From Neoconidiobolus thromboides FSU 785 (taxonomy: Eukaryota > Entomophthoromycota > Entomophthoromycetes > Entomophthorales > Neoconidiobolaceae), in assembly GCA_025603075.1 (NCBI GenBank), contig MU626354.1:1-64000 (forward strand): a DNA stretch of 64,000 nt. Direction: 5' to 3'. Both the position numbers and the translations under genes were made by a program. Position 1 is the first letter of the stretch. Each line of letters starts with the position of its first letter. The notes under the pieces were generated by a model. It searched no databases and had not been told where the DNA came from. It was given only the letters and a program-made list of their open reading frames with translations. Of the stretch, positions 22,349-33,674 are shown piece after piece.

Positions 22349-23231
22349 ATGTCAATAGAATTACAAGAAATAGTCATTAATACAAATGAACAGTCTTCTA
22401 ATACAATACTTGATACAACAACAACAGATTCAAGTTTAAATCCTAATACATTACCCACTTACCATGAGTCTTTATCTTCTAATAATAATTTAAATACCAT
22501 ATCATTGAGAGATACAGCTCCGATTATAATAATTCATCAATTAAATCATACTGATATTTCATTAAATAGTAATATTTTATTCATAATATTAATAATAATA
22601 TTAACATTAATAATCCCTATTAACTATATTTATTATTAGCATCTCAATCTAATCAAAATGAAAAGTAATTTTTTAATCTATTTTATTAATTTTATTATTT
22701 ATTGCTAACCCTCTATTTAAGTTCTATTACCAGTCCCTCTTATCCACCAACAGCAATGGCCACCAATCCCTCATCTTCACCTTCCCTCTCCTCAGATCCC
22801 TATATCACTGAAATTGTATATGAAATTGAACCTGCTCCAGCAAGTGAAACACTTTGCTCAATACCAGCAATGTTATTTTTATTAGGTTGTGTCTTCCCAC
22901 CTTTTTGGTTAATAGGAACGGGATTCTTAGTTAAATCCGAACCTGAGTCTTTAACTAGAGCTTATGCCATTATTTGTTTATTTTTAAGTTTTATATTTTT
23001 AAGTTTTTTTATTACTGTATTGGTTAAGTAAGTGAATGAAATTTAATTGATATTGTTTTTAATAAATAAAATACTAACGATTTTTCTTACTATATTCTTA
23101 CTATAGTGCCCTTCTAAATCCCGAAAAGGTAAGTAGATAAAATTATTTTGGAGTTATGATTATTTGATTATGATTATTAACTATTTGTTTAGTCTGCTGT
23201 ATTTTTAAAAGATTTAGTTACTTGGCAATAA
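22349..23231 (+). CDS. Two-transmembrane protein of unknown function, five exons
   Basis: Exons 22349-22568, 22640-22664, 22722-23027, 23107-23128 and 23193-23231 join in frame to 203 aa; the 25- and 22-nt exons are supported because only they keep the phase. The N-terminal half is Ser/Thr/Asn-rich with LPTYHES and SYPPTA motifs, loosely PY-like. Two hydrophobic segments follow (IPAMLFLLGCVFPPFWLIGT and AYAIICLFLSFIFLSFFITV) separated by a short loop with SEPESLTRA. This resembles small fungal membrane proteins with proline-rich cytosolic tails, but no named family is recognised. Divergent from BZZ1. Confidence 0.75.
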
Positions 23232-23887
23232 GGGGGGTAATCGAAATATTGGAAATAATATCAAAGTAAAGAGAAAGACAAGATTATTAGTACTTTATGA
23301 AATTTGAAGGTAAATCAAATCAAACATTTGAGTTTTTATTTCTTATTAATTTGTTTGTTTGTTTATTACTTAGTAAGTGATGTCTCTATAAGATTTAATT
23401 CTCTGGTAGTAAATATAAGAGTTAAATAATAGAAGTATATCGGATAAGAATTGAGTTCTTGCAATTGAATTGTAAATAATCATTAAATAAAGAAAAAGTA
23501 CATAATTTAAAATGAACATCATTATTATTATTATATAAAGTTAAGTATAATTAGGTTTCATAAAAATCAATTACATTTACTTTTAACTTTTTGGAAATTA
23601 AATGAAACAAAAAAGTGTACTGTAAAATTAATATTACCTTAATTATCAAATTCTCAGATCCCATTAAAGAATAATTAAAAAAAGCGAAATGTGCCTAATT
23701 TCGTTTTTGTTGATTTTATAAAAAAATAGCCTTTTTATTGAATATATATATAATTTATAAGAAAAAAGGTAGTATCATGAAAAACGATGCGAAGATAAAA
23801 TTGAATATTGTAACTATTACCGTTTGACTAGTTCAATAACATAAGATTCTAAAAGTTCGACCAACATAGTACTATTATCTACCCTAT
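23232..23887. other. Intergenic region between convergent genes
   Basis: 656 bp of AT-rich sequence between two 3' ends. No gene or RNA recognised. Confidence 0.5.
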
Positions 23888-24473
23888 TTAAGCTACCTGT
23901 GTATTGACTCTTTTCTTTTTATAATCATTGATAGCGGACTTAATAGCGTCTTCAGCAAGCACTAAAAAAAATTCTATTAATACCTTTTTCTATTTAATTC
24001 AAATTCAAATTCACTTACTGGAACAATGCAATTTAACAGGAGGCAATGACAATTCCTTGGCAATATGTGTATTTTTAATAGCAGAAGCTTCATCCAAAGT
24101 CATACCTTGAACCATTTCGGTCATAAAACTAGAAGATGCAATAGCTGAGCCACAACCAAATGTTTTAAATTTAGCTTCAATGATTTTACCACTGGATTCA
24201 TCTACTCGGATTTGAAGTTTCATAACATCACCACAGGCGGGTGCTCCAACTAAACCAGTCCCAACATCAATATCATTTTTGTTTAAAGAACCAACATTTC
24301 GTGGACGTTCGTAATGGTCAATAACCTAGATAAGAGATAATAGGTAAAATGAAGCGATTATTCAATGTATATAAATTATAAGTTACCTTTTCATGATAAA
24401 ACCTTTGGGTTAAGATTTTAGATGTAAATTTTGGTTTTAATAAATGAGCTTGGGATTTTAATAAAGTAAACAT
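23888..24473 (-). CDS. ISU1: Mitochondrial Fe-S cluster assembly scaffold (IscU/Isu1)
   Basis: Exons 24473-24387, 24325-24019 and 23961-23888 give 155 aa. The first ~25 residues are a basic mitochondrial presequence (KSQAHLLKPKFTSKILTQRF). Conserved YHEKVIDHYERPRNVGS, the three cluster-binding cysteines (ACGD, Cys60; FGCGSAIASSS, Cys87; LHCSML, Cys130), Asp62 and the Hsp70-binding LPPVK loop (123-127) are all present. The protein receives sulfur from the Nfs1 complex and iron to build [2Fe-2S] clusters in the matrix. Length and spacing are standard. Confidence 0.97.
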
Positions 24474-25873
24474 CTTTTTTTGAATGATATATTGTTTGTT
24501 ATAAAAAATGTAAAGCTTTAAAAACTTTCACTCTTTTTACTTTATATCTTAAACATGGTGAACAATAAGGTCATCTTTGATTGGCTGTTACTCATACTAA
24601 GTAAACGCATTTTTGTTTTGCGAAATCGAGGATTGAAATAATATTTATACTAATTATATGTAGTAAATTAAAAATGATTGGTTAATATGAAGTTGTTCAG
24701 CTTAAAGTTTATCGGTTTTGTAAGGAATAAAAATCATGATTTTATTTAGTCCAATTAAAATTTTTAAATTATTAAAAATTGATGTGATAAAAAAAGAAGT
24801 ATTTCAATTCCAATGATTAAGGATAAGATAGTAAAATAGTTTATAATCTTTTTTTCATTTAAGAGATGAAGTGTTCTTATCTTTTTTATATCATCTTTAA
24901 AATATTAACATAGAATTGAGATCAATAACGTATGTATTTTCATTAAATATTAATTCCATTTTTAAAAACTTAAATAATTTTAATTGATTCAATCAAATAT
25001 GAAAAAAGTAAGTTTCTTATAAGATTATCTGATCAATGAAATCAGATTACAATCAATAATGGAATTAATTTTCTAATTAGTAATCCAATATTCTAATAGG
25101 TTAATTGAATTAAATTTATTCTTTAAAAGAAATTAGAATAAAATTTTTTGATGAAGTTAAATTTTTGAAAGATGCTAGTATTTTTTCATGTTTGTCCTAT
25201 TAGTCATAGTTTCGGGTTATTAAACTTTTGTCTTGAAAAGTTACTTTGGGATCAAGTTATTTTAATTGAATTGATAGTGATTAAATTTTTGATAAAATTT
25301 AAAGTACACTTTAATATTGAGGTGACGGTTAGGGTTATATCTTATAAAAATGTCTTTATTAAAGTTGTAAAAAGAGCAGTTTGTTAATTCTAAACTAAAT
25401 CACTAACCAAGCAAACCACAATAGACTTAGCTCGATATGTGACTGTTGATAAACAAAATTTCAAAAACCCAAATTCAAATCCTTGAGATATCACTGCTAT
25501 CTGATATAGAGATGTAAAGTAGAGAGCAACGAAATTCGATAAATATGAAGCTTTCACATGACAATTTGTATTAAATCTTATTTTTTAGGTATACTAATTG
25601 AATCATTTATAGTTGTATCATATAAAATAGTAATAGGATAATAGTTGGAAGCATATTTTTTTGTTCAAAGACTTAATACATTATCTGGCTTTTTGACTGC
25701 ATAAAAAATGAATAAATAAATGGAAGTAAAAGAGTATTTCTATACTAATTTTATCAAATATTACATTTATTATTGTTATTTAGTAAAAAATTAACTTAAA
25801 TAGGTAGAGCTCAATTTTAAAAAAATCAGTTTTTATAAACTTATTAACAGATTTACTTTAGAACTTAATATAT

Positions 25874-25972
25874 GGGAGTGTTTTTTTTGACTTCATTATT
25901 TTTTCCATTTTTTAAGCGCTATTTAAGCGGAAAATTTGTTAGTAAAATTCTTAAACACAAAAATACACCCCC
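25874..25972 (-). mobile_element. Miniature TIR element, copy 7
   Basis: 99 bp, starts GGGAGTGTTTTTTTTGACTT and ends AATACACCCCC; ATAT flanks at 25870-25873 and 25973-25976. Confidence 0.85.
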
Positions 25973-26064
25973 ATATCTTTCCACAATTTAAAAGTATTAT
26001 TTTTAAACTTTGAAATGCAAAGTCTTTAGATGTTTTTATAAAACAAATATATATAAAAGCAAAA

Positions 26065-26174
26065 AGATAATAGATAATAGATAATAGATAATAGATAATA
26101 GATAATAGATAATAGATAATAGATAATAGATAATAGATAATAGATAATAGATAATAGATAATAGATAATAGATA
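26065..26174. repeat. Heptanucleotide satellite (AGATAAT)n
   Basis: About 110 bp of near-perfect 7-bp tandem repeat, roughly 15-16 copies. Confidence 0.97.
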
Positions 26175-27100
26175 AATGAATGTTAAACAAAGGGTGAAGA
26201 TATTAGATTTTAGAAAGCAACCGAACTCAATAACAACAATGTTAAATAAAATAAGATTAATCTAAAAGATTAATACTTTGTTCTATGTAAATTAGATATG
26301 ACACAGAAAGGTTACAGCATAAACTAAAGTTGAAATATTGTTAACTGGTAACTTAATATGGTAGAATTGGATTAATCATAGGTTGATTGAGTCTATAAAG
26401 CCTAAGAAGACATTAAAAAATAGAAATAAGCTTGGGTTAGTTGTAAGGGTTTTAAATTTAAGTAATTTAGAAAATGAATAGGATACTAAATAAAGTATAT
26501 TAATGTTTAAGTTTATTTCTAGCATAATAAAATCAAATAAATATAATACAAAGCATAGATATATTGCAAATATATATGTTATTAACTGAAAATTAAAATT
26601 TTGATTTTAGTTTTAATACTTTTCTATTTTAAAGTAAAAGCGATGTAGAAATTATTCCTTTGTTTTTTCTATTTTATTCATTTTTACTGAAATCCAAATT
26701 TAAATATTTTTTATTCTTAATTCTAAAAAACGTTCCAACATAAACATATTTCAAAAGTTCCTTTTTCTATCTAGATCAGTATGACGTTGTGATTACTTAA
26801 ATGAGAAGTGAATGGAAATGGTTAAGAAAAAGGGATAGTGATGTTGAAATAGATCAGTTTGTTCTTATAATAATGTTAGAATGATATTAAAACTTGGTTA
26901 TAAAAAAAACTCAGATGACTTCTTTTTCTTTTATTGATACCTCAAATTATATATGCTATCAAAAGAAATTTTTTTAGTTACGTTTCTTCTTAGCTTAAAT
27001 ACTATTACATATTAACTCCTAATAATGACTTTGATATATAGCAATATTAAATTTAAATCGCAATTTAAGTATCAATATTTGAATAGATTTTATTATGATT

Positions 27101-27245
27101 AGCTCCCACTGAAATCGGGGATCATGGGAATACTTATACGTATGTAGTTGTCTCTAGAAGCTGTATTGAGATTGCTTATGATGTCCCATTTTTTGGACCA
27201 TTTTATACTATAAGTATGAGAGCTGCTATGATTGAATTAAATTAA
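27101..27245 (+). pseudogene. Orphan exon-like fragment
   Basis: Locally higher GC than its surroundings. After an acceptor-like TTATGATTAG the sequence reads PTEIGDHGNTYTYVVVSR then SCIEIAYDVPFFGPFYTI and ends at a TAA with no interruption. It looks like the last exon of a gene, but no upstream exons are evident in the preceding kilobase. Product not recognised; it may be a relic. Confidence 0.3.
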
Positions 27246-27552
27246 GTTTTATAATAAAGAGTATAAATTTTATGTGAACGAGTTGAATTACTATGGTATT
27301 AATATTTAATAAAGCATGTTCAAGTAAGTTTAATAGTTTACTTTATATCCCATACCTTGTTATATAAAATTATTAAATTGATAAAAAAGTCCATAGAGTA
27401 AAAATTAAACTTTAATTAAAACTATTATTTATCTTATTAATTTAAAACAAAAAAAACTTCCACTTAATAATATCCATTATTAAGTTGACATAAAAAACTA
27501 TTGACTACTGTTAAAACATTTCTTAAAAACATCGATCAAACATAATAATACA

Positions 27553-28918
27553 TTAAAATGGCAAACCCCCTTGAGAAGAGCCACTGTGACCTCTTCTATG
27601 ATTAGCCCTAGCACGAACATTAGGTGATCGACTTCTTTCTATGTTATGAGTACTTGTTCTCCTTGAAGTTCTAAAAGATTCACGTTCTGAACCATCAGGC
27701 ATAAGTGTACGAGAAGTTGAATAAACTCTATCTCTTGGATTGTAATAAGGAGATTGAGGATGTGAAGGGCGTCTAGGAGTGGATAAAGTATTTACTCCTG
27801 ATATAAAACTTAAAGAAGGACGTCTAGAAGATACTGAGTTTGTTGATGGTGCTAATGTATTGAAAAGTGGATGTTGTGGGTTAGAAGCTCGTGAAAAGAC
27901 TAATTCTGGATTAGCTGAGGCTTCACTTGGTTGATTGATATAGTCTATACCAGCTCGATAATTTAAAAAGGGATTTTGTATATTCGATGGTCGTCTTGAT
28001 GTATTTATAGTTTCTCCATTCATCCCTAAACCATGTCTAAAAAATGATATACGTCTTGCTACCGCTAACTGATGTTGAAATGCACTTACATGGGGTAAGG
28101 AACTACGTCTGTTAAGTAAATGTGGAGGAAGTGATTCTGAATTAGCTGTTTGATTATTTGTTTCATTTGAAAATACTGGATTATTTGAATTAAAAGGTGA
28201 GATACTGTTGGCTCCATTAGTATTTCCCTCAACTGATTCTGGTGGGTTATTATTATTATAATAGCTTTGGGGCAAAAAGAGATGAGCATTTCCTGATCCC
28301 TCTTGTTCAGGATTTGAATGTTGATTGCTTAATGTTTCATTAAGTAGTGCACGATCGTGTAATGTTTGATTACTCATAGATTGTGTAAGTAAAGCGTGAT
28401 TTCTTGAATGTATTGCTCTTAAGAAATTATCTTCAAAAACGGGCCGTCTTTCTCCATCTGGAAAATAAGCCATTCTTGATCTCCGTCTTCTAAAAGGATT
28501 TGGTTCCTCTACAGTCTGGTTATACACGTTGAATAATGGATCAGTTCTTTCTTCATCTCTATTTACATTATTTATCGCCAAATCTTCTGGATGATCTATT
28601 TCATCTTCAACAATATCTGAGCATTCCGCTTCCATATTTTTTCTTATTTTATAACTCTATCAACTAATTTAACTTTAGTATAATAGCAATAATAAATTTA
28701 CCTTCATGACATAATTAAATAGGTTTGTGGTAGCAACATCTGTTTCACGAAAGTTATCAACAAACTCCTCAAAGCTCATAGAAACATCCTAATCAAATTT
28801 AAAACTAAATAGATAAATAGTAAATTAAGCTTACATGGTCCGCTTTTGAATTTTCAAATAACAATCTCAGCTTCTCAATTAACTTTTGCTCTGCACTCAA
28901 TTCAATACTTTTTCCCAT
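27553..28918 (-). CDS. Disordered Ser/Asn/Arg-rich protein with repeated RRxS/T sites, three exons
   Basis: Exons 28918-28835, 28788-28702 and 28656-27553 join in phase 0 to 424 aa. The N-terminus (EQKLIEKLRLLFENSK, MSFEEFVDNFRETD) is helical and acidic; the rest is low-complexity and rich in Asn, Ser and Arg. Seven basophilic kinase motifs are visible: RRRS, RRSS, RRIS, RRPS three times, and RRTS. They are the classical PKA consensus and recur in a loose NP-F/L-N context. No enzymatic domain. It ends in a Gly/Ser tail (HRRGHSGSSQGGLPF). Probably a phosphoregulated scaffold or RNA-associated protein, but that is inference. Confidence 0.75.
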
Positions 28919-29999
28919 TCTGAATTATTTTTTTAATTTAACAAAAATAAATAATTTTAATTTTTTATTTCTTTCTTCCTCAATCATTTTAACTTGAGTA
29001 TTTGCTAAACATATTCCAGAATACAAGTTATTTTATTGGATCAAAATTAATAATCATATTTGATTGGTTGCGATCGCTCAAGAATGGCTGCTATTTTATT
29101 GATTGGATTAACCCACCCAACTTAACTTTTTAAGTGCATCTTCCATACGCTCAATAGATAGCCCCTCGATCAAGCTGCTAATAAAATAATTATTTTATAA
29201 CAAATTAAATGAAATGGAGAAATTAAATAAATAGCAACATTATAGTTTGACTTTGCTTAATTCGACTCACATTAAAAACTTTATTAATGTACTTTAATAT
29301 CTGTTTTATTTTTTACAGGATTTGTAGTATATAAAACATTAGAAGTTATTAAAATTAATAGAATTATGATTACTAAATTTATGCTGTTTTGATATTTGTA
29401 GCAAATGTATCATTTTGAACCTAAAGATTTGTTTTGAAAACTTGAAATTTAATTAAACTGAAATAAATTTAATATAAAAGTAGAAATTTGTTGACTAAAT
29501 ATATGCATTTTAGTTTAATTGGGGTATGGACAATATTTTATTTTATTTTAAATACAACAGTAAAGCTACCAAATCAGTTTTTATTTTTAGGAATGTAATA
29601 GCAAATTTTTAAATATGAATATTATATAGCAATATAAGACACTGTATCGTCCTTATTTGATTTTCTATAATTTAAAACCTTAGAATAATTCTTATCTTTA
29701 AACATTAATGCTAACAAATTAATAGCACAATAAGCATAACACAATTTTCATAGATAATAAGTAACTAAAGGGGTTTTCCTCTCTTTTCCAGTAGCTGGAT
29801 TATGACTCTAATAAGAATTTAGGCAGGGGTTAACAGTGGGTTCTAGCACATAGCTCTTTATTGATAATGTTTTCACTTAAAATAGTTTTAAAGATAGTTA
29901 AAAATGATTGGGTTAAAAAAATAACATGAATTTTTCGAAAATAAACTTCAAATGTTATTTTTATAAAATTAATTTTAAAATTGACATAGAATGAAATAG
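28919..29999. other. Divergent intergenic region
   Basis: 1.08 kb between two divergent genes; it should include both promoters. Very AT-rich, with a somewhat less AT-rich patch near 29770-29850 in which nothing is recognised. Confidence 0.5.
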
Positions 30000-31973
30000 A
30001 TGACTTTAAAAATAATAGAAATTAATTATAAAAGGATAAATAGGAATACAGTTAAGTATTTATACTATAATAAATGTAAAAAACTAAGGTATTCCACATT
30101 TAATAAAACAAACGATGTACTTGCACCCAACGGAGAGCGAATTGTGATTTCTAATACAGGTTTACCTGTAAAAGTAGTAAGTTGGTCGGATTTAGAAGCT
30201 CAACTCCTTGGAATGTATCAAAGATTACATATACCGATGGAACAACTATATTTAGAGCTTCCTACTAGAACATCAGATCAAATAAATAAAAGATATTCGT
30301 CATATCATCAAATTCCATTTACAACAGACGAACCTAATTATATGGATCTGCCAAATATAACCACCAGAAGTCAACGGAAGTTAGTAAATTTGAACAATCA
30401 ATGGATTGATGTAACACCAAATTTATTACCATCTAAAACAGGAGCATTTTCAGCTAATGAGATTGCATTGATAAATATTTTAACTACTATTGATGAGAAG
30501 ATGCCACATTTAACTCAACTTATGCCAACAAGGAGTTTAATACAGTTGATTTCATACAAAAAATATAATGAAATGACTCGGAAAAAAGAAGGGGTGGGTA
30601 TTCCAAACAGGACTTCTATTTATGGATTTGAGTTACAAACTTCAAAATTAAGCGAAGTTGAAGCCCAGTTATTTAATCTTGCAAAGTCTTATTATAATGA
30701 TCTCACCGAATTAACTCAATATTTACCCAATAGATCCCTTTCACAATTAAGTAGATTTAAAGATAATGACCATTCAGTTTCACGTATTACCCTTAATCAA
30801 AAGAGTATAGAAGCAAAAAATGACCAGTCAACCAACATAAATGAAGTTCGAATTACATCTCTTGATTTGCCTTGTAAGATAGGACCTTATAGTACAGAAG
30901 AAAAACTTCTTCTTGATAAATTAAGCCAATTAAATTTTAATTACAATACTATGAGTAAGCACATGGGTACTCGAACTAGAGCTCAACTTAGTAGCTATTT
31001 TTTAAGAATAAAACGTCAAAAAAAAGTGGGGCCTTGGAATTTAGACGAAATTGAACGTTTTAATAAGTCAATCAAGACCAATTTCCCCAACATAAATGAA
31101 ATTATTAAGTCAGATGATGTACATTTAGCAAGTACTATTTGGCCGAGATTGGCTATTGATGTTGGTACGCGTACACCTTCTCAATGTCGTTATCGCTGGT
31201 TTGTTGTTTCAGATCCTTCAATTGTCAAGTATAAATCATTTACGGAAGATGAGGATAGAATCATATTAAGTATGAACAAAAAGGTACCAAGTCTACCAGA
31301 AATAGCACTTAGTCTACCTCATCGATCTTATTCTCAGGTTAAAACAAGAATTAACTCATTATCAGCAAAAAGACGAAAGAAATGGAGTGAACAAGAAATT
31401 GAACTATTGTTAAAAGGGATCGAACTTTATGGATTAAGTGAGTGGAAGAAAGTTAGCGAATATGTTGATACTCGGAATCAAAGTCAATGTCAACATAAGT
31501 ATATAGTTAATCGTTATTCAATTGATTATTATTTTAAAAAGTTTCGAAATGTTACCAAAGAGGATAGCGATCTAATTAATAAACTAGAAAAGTATTTTCC
31601 GCAACAGCCATTAACTATTTCACTATTAGTACCAGGCTACACCTTGAATCAAATTAAGTACACTTTACTAACACATAAATTAAAAAATAAAACCCAATTA
31701 TATGCGCTTAATCGACGTTGGACCCCAGATGAGTATTCAACGTTATATGATATGTTTTTAGCGTATGGTGCAGATTGGGAAAAAATTGCTTCTTGTTTGC
31801 CAGATGATATAACACCCATACATTGTAAATATAAATTGCAAGTTACAACATCAAGTAGGAAATGTATTAAGCCACACATAATGTTAGTAAGGGAAGCGTT
31901 GCGTTTGAAATATAATGAAGAAAAAGAAAACGGTAAGTTTATGCCTAAAGAAAGGGTTTATTATCGTGGTTAA
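30000..31973 (+). CDS. Protein with about nine Myb/SANT-like repeats
   Basis: 657 aa, intronless. Nearly the whole chain is made of SANT/Myb-type helical repeats ending in the signature L-x-x-R-(T/S)-x-x-Q: about residues 60-104, 148-192, 214-256, 294-337, 344-402, 411-454, 459-505, 517-559 and 572-614. Repeats 5, 7 and 9 keep clear Myb tryptophans (KKWSEQEIELLLKGIELYG; RRWTPDEYSTLYDMFLAYG), while others are diverged. Such repeats bind DNA or histone tails. The basic N-terminus (KYLYYNKCKKLRYSTFNK) could be a mitochondrial presequence. The nine-fold array is longer than c-Myb (3) or SNAPC4 (4-5). Specific identity not assigned. Confidence 0.85.
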   Translation: MTLKIIEINYKRINRNTVKYLYYNKCKKLRYSTFNKTNDVLAPNGERIVISNTGLPVKVVSWSDLEAQLLGMYQRLHIPMEQLYLELPTRTSDQINKRYSSYHQIPFTTDEPNYMDLPNITTRSQRKLVNLNNQWIDVTPNLLPSKTGAFSANEIALINILTTIDEKMPHLTQLMPTRSLIQLISYKKYNEMTRKKEGVGIPNRTSIYGFELQTSKLSEVEAQLFNLAKSYYNDLTELTQYLPNRSLSQLSRFKDNDHSVSRITLNQKSIEAKNDQSTNINEVRITSLDLPCKIGPYSTEEKLLLDKLSQLNFNYNTMSKHMGTRTRAQLSSYFLRIKRQKKVGPWNLDEIERFNKSIKTNFPNINEIIKSDDVHLASTIWPRLAIDVGTRTPSQCRYRWFVVSDPSIVKYKSFTEDEDRIILSMNKKVPSLPEIALSLPHRSYSQVKTRINSLSAKRRKKWSEQEIELLLKGIELYGLSEWKKVSEYVDTRNQSQCQHKYIVNRYSIDYYFKKFRNVTKEDSDLINKLEKYFPQQPLTISLLVPGYTLNQIKYTLLTHKLKNKTQLYALNRRWTPDEYSTLYDMFLAYGADWEKIASCLPDDITPIHCKYKLQVTTSSRKCIKPHIMLVREALRLKYNEEKENGKFMPKERVYYRG

Positions 31974-32243
31974 AAAGTTAAATAAAAAAGTTATAAAACA
32001 ATTTAACTTATTGGCTTATAATTATTGAACTATGTTAAAATTAATATTTCAGATTCTTGTTTTAATTAAAAAAATTAAATAACAATATTAAATAAAATCC
32101 ACTTTGGTAGCGTTACATTTAATTAAATACTATACTGTTGGAGCATTGCCAATAATTCAGAATTGATCTAAAAAAATTCAACTATCACTTTTATTCTATT
32201 TTTTTACAACCATATATTTACTCAAAACAGATGCTATAAAAAC

Positions 32244-32836
32244 TCAAAAGTCAGATAAAATACCGTTTTCCAACTCAATACTTTGACCTTCAAAAGTTAG
32301 TCTGCTCTCAGCTTCTTCCAAATTTTCCTCATTGTTTCCTTCTTCTTCTTCTTCACCAGTTTCAAGCTGTAATTTTTCTACAATCACCTCCAATAACCTT
32401 TGTTGTTCTTCCTCATTAAATCTTTCTTCGAAATCTTCAACAAGCTTTGTAATTTATTTTTTAAATGAAAGTGATAAAAATTAATAATGTGCTTACCACA
32501 ACAAGCTGTACCAATTCGCTTGGTGCAACATTTAAAATCTGAAGTTTTTCAGCTTTGGTTAACTGAAACTCGGTTAAAGCAGATAACAAATTATGAACTT
32601 TTTCTGTACTCTGACTTCCACTATTCAACTCTGATAAATATTTTTTTACCTAAAAATAACATTAACATTAATTTTTCATTTTATGTTATGTTATTAATTA
32701 CTTCAAACTGAATAGTTGACACATTTTCGCCTTTTTTAACCTTCTTTAATTGTTTGGTTAAGGCGCTTGTTTCTTCGATTATTGTCAACACTTCATAGTT
32801 TGATAGCATCGCTTCATGTTCATTTACTACCTCCAT
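32244..32836 (-). CDS. RPC9: RNA polymerase III subunit Rpc9 (Rpb4/CRCP family), three exons
   Basis: Exons 32836-32702, 32649-32497 and 32444-32244 join in phase 0 to 162 aa. N-terminus MEVVNEHEAMLSNYEVL and the central LTKAEKLQILNVAPSELVQL followed by LVEDFEERFNEEEQQRLL are the hallmark of Rpc17/Rpc9 (human CRCP), the Rpb4-like partner of Rpc25 in the Pol III stalk. The C-terminal ~35 residues are acidic (GEEEEEGNNEENLEEAES), an extension of the type seen in fungi. Introns of 52 nt each. Confidence 0.93.
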
Positions 32837-33125
32837 GTGTAAAATAAAGTTGAGAAAATGAATTGAACTTTTTGATTTATAAATAGTTTATTCCATCTTA
32901 AAGATAAATTAAAATATTTTTGAAATAGTAAAAAAGTGCTAACAAGTGAGATAAATTAAGAAACGTATACATAAAAAATATAGCTAATCTTTGTTATCTT
33001 TATTTTACTCATATAATATATAATATATAATACCATGTTAAAAGAAAACAAAATACTTATGTTTAATAAAGGCATAGGCAGATAAATATTTATATAAATT
33101 TAAATTTTATAATAATATAATAACA

Positions 33126-33197
33126 GCCCGTTTGGCCAAGTGGTAAGGCGTCAGTCTTGTAAACTGAAGATCAGTGGTTCGATCCCGCTATCGGGCA
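33126..33197 (+). tRNA. tRNA-Thr (anticodon TGT)
   Basis: 72 nt, cloverleaf foldable without intron. Acceptor GCCCG pairs with CGGGC, anticodon stem TCAGT/ACTGA encloses loop CTTGTAA, so anticodon TGT (reads ACA). A box TGGCCAAGTGG and B box GGTTCGATCCC are canonical, and a T run at about 33202 serves as Pol III terminator. One T-T mismatch in the acceptor stem. Confidence 0.93.
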
Positions 33198-33280
33198 GCA
33201 TATTTTTTGCATTAAAAATATGCTAAGTATACTCTAATCAAGTTTCTTTTTTATCTCTTTTTAAAGATACCTCATTAAGG

Positions 33281-33360
33281 GGAGCGAAGTGGTTGAGTGG
33301 TAACACATTCCTTCTCCTTACCCAAAGCTTGAGCCTCAAACCTTAATCTGGCCAAGGAAA
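33281..33360 (+). pseudogene. Degenerate tRNA-like sequence (possible SINE head)
   Basis: Contains a good Pol III A box (GTGGTTGAGTGGTAAC) and a tRNA-like length and GC, but the B box is poor (AGCCTCAAACC) and no full cloverleaf forms. The less AT-rich segment extends to about 33440 without an obvious repeat or poly-A end. Confidence 0.3.
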
Positions 33361-33580
33361 ATAAATTGTCTGTTAAAAGTGCTGTCAACATTATCTGATA
33401 AAGTAGTGAAAAGCGTCTTAACCGCCCCACATTGTATTCGCATCTTCTAGATCTGCAAACTTTCTTTAGATATTATATACATCAATATTCTTTAAATTCT
33501 TAAACTATCTCAAATAAACCAACACATTCAGTATTTATGGACGTATGATTAAAAAAATACTTTGTTAAGGATTAAAATAT

Positions 33581-33674
33581 GAGGATGTCTTTTTCGGTTT
33601 TATTTTTCTATTTTTTGAGCGCTATTTCAGCGGAAAATTTATTAGCAAAATTTTTAAACAAAAAATACATCCCG
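33581..33674 (-). mobile_element. Miniature TIR element, copy 8 (right end eroded)
   Basis: Starts GAGGATGTCTTTTTCGGTTT after ATAT (33577-33580); core GAGCGCTATTTCAGCGG is recognisable; ends near ATACATCCCGG without a matching ATAT. Confidence 0.75.

Larger units (their letters stand above)
24474..27552. other. 3-kb AT-rich region with satellite, miniature element and an exon-like island
   Basis: No complete gene is supportable. Contents seen: miniature element 25874-25972, 7-bp satellite 26065-26174, and an exon-like fragment around 27101-27245. Open frames elsewhere, such as 25172-25387, are hydrophobic AT-driven runs without family resemblance. Confidence 0.5.

Noticed and set aside
22702-23031. 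Separate gene starting at a TTG
   Set aside because: It is exon 3 of the five-exon gene 22349-23231; the TTG lies in the intron.
25172-25387. Hydrophobic 71-codon frame
   Set aside because: AT-driven Ile/Leu/Val/Phe run without homologue or regulatory context.
26065-26174. Repeat considered as telomere-like
   Set aside because: AGATAAT units are not telomeric and lie between genes; simple satellite.
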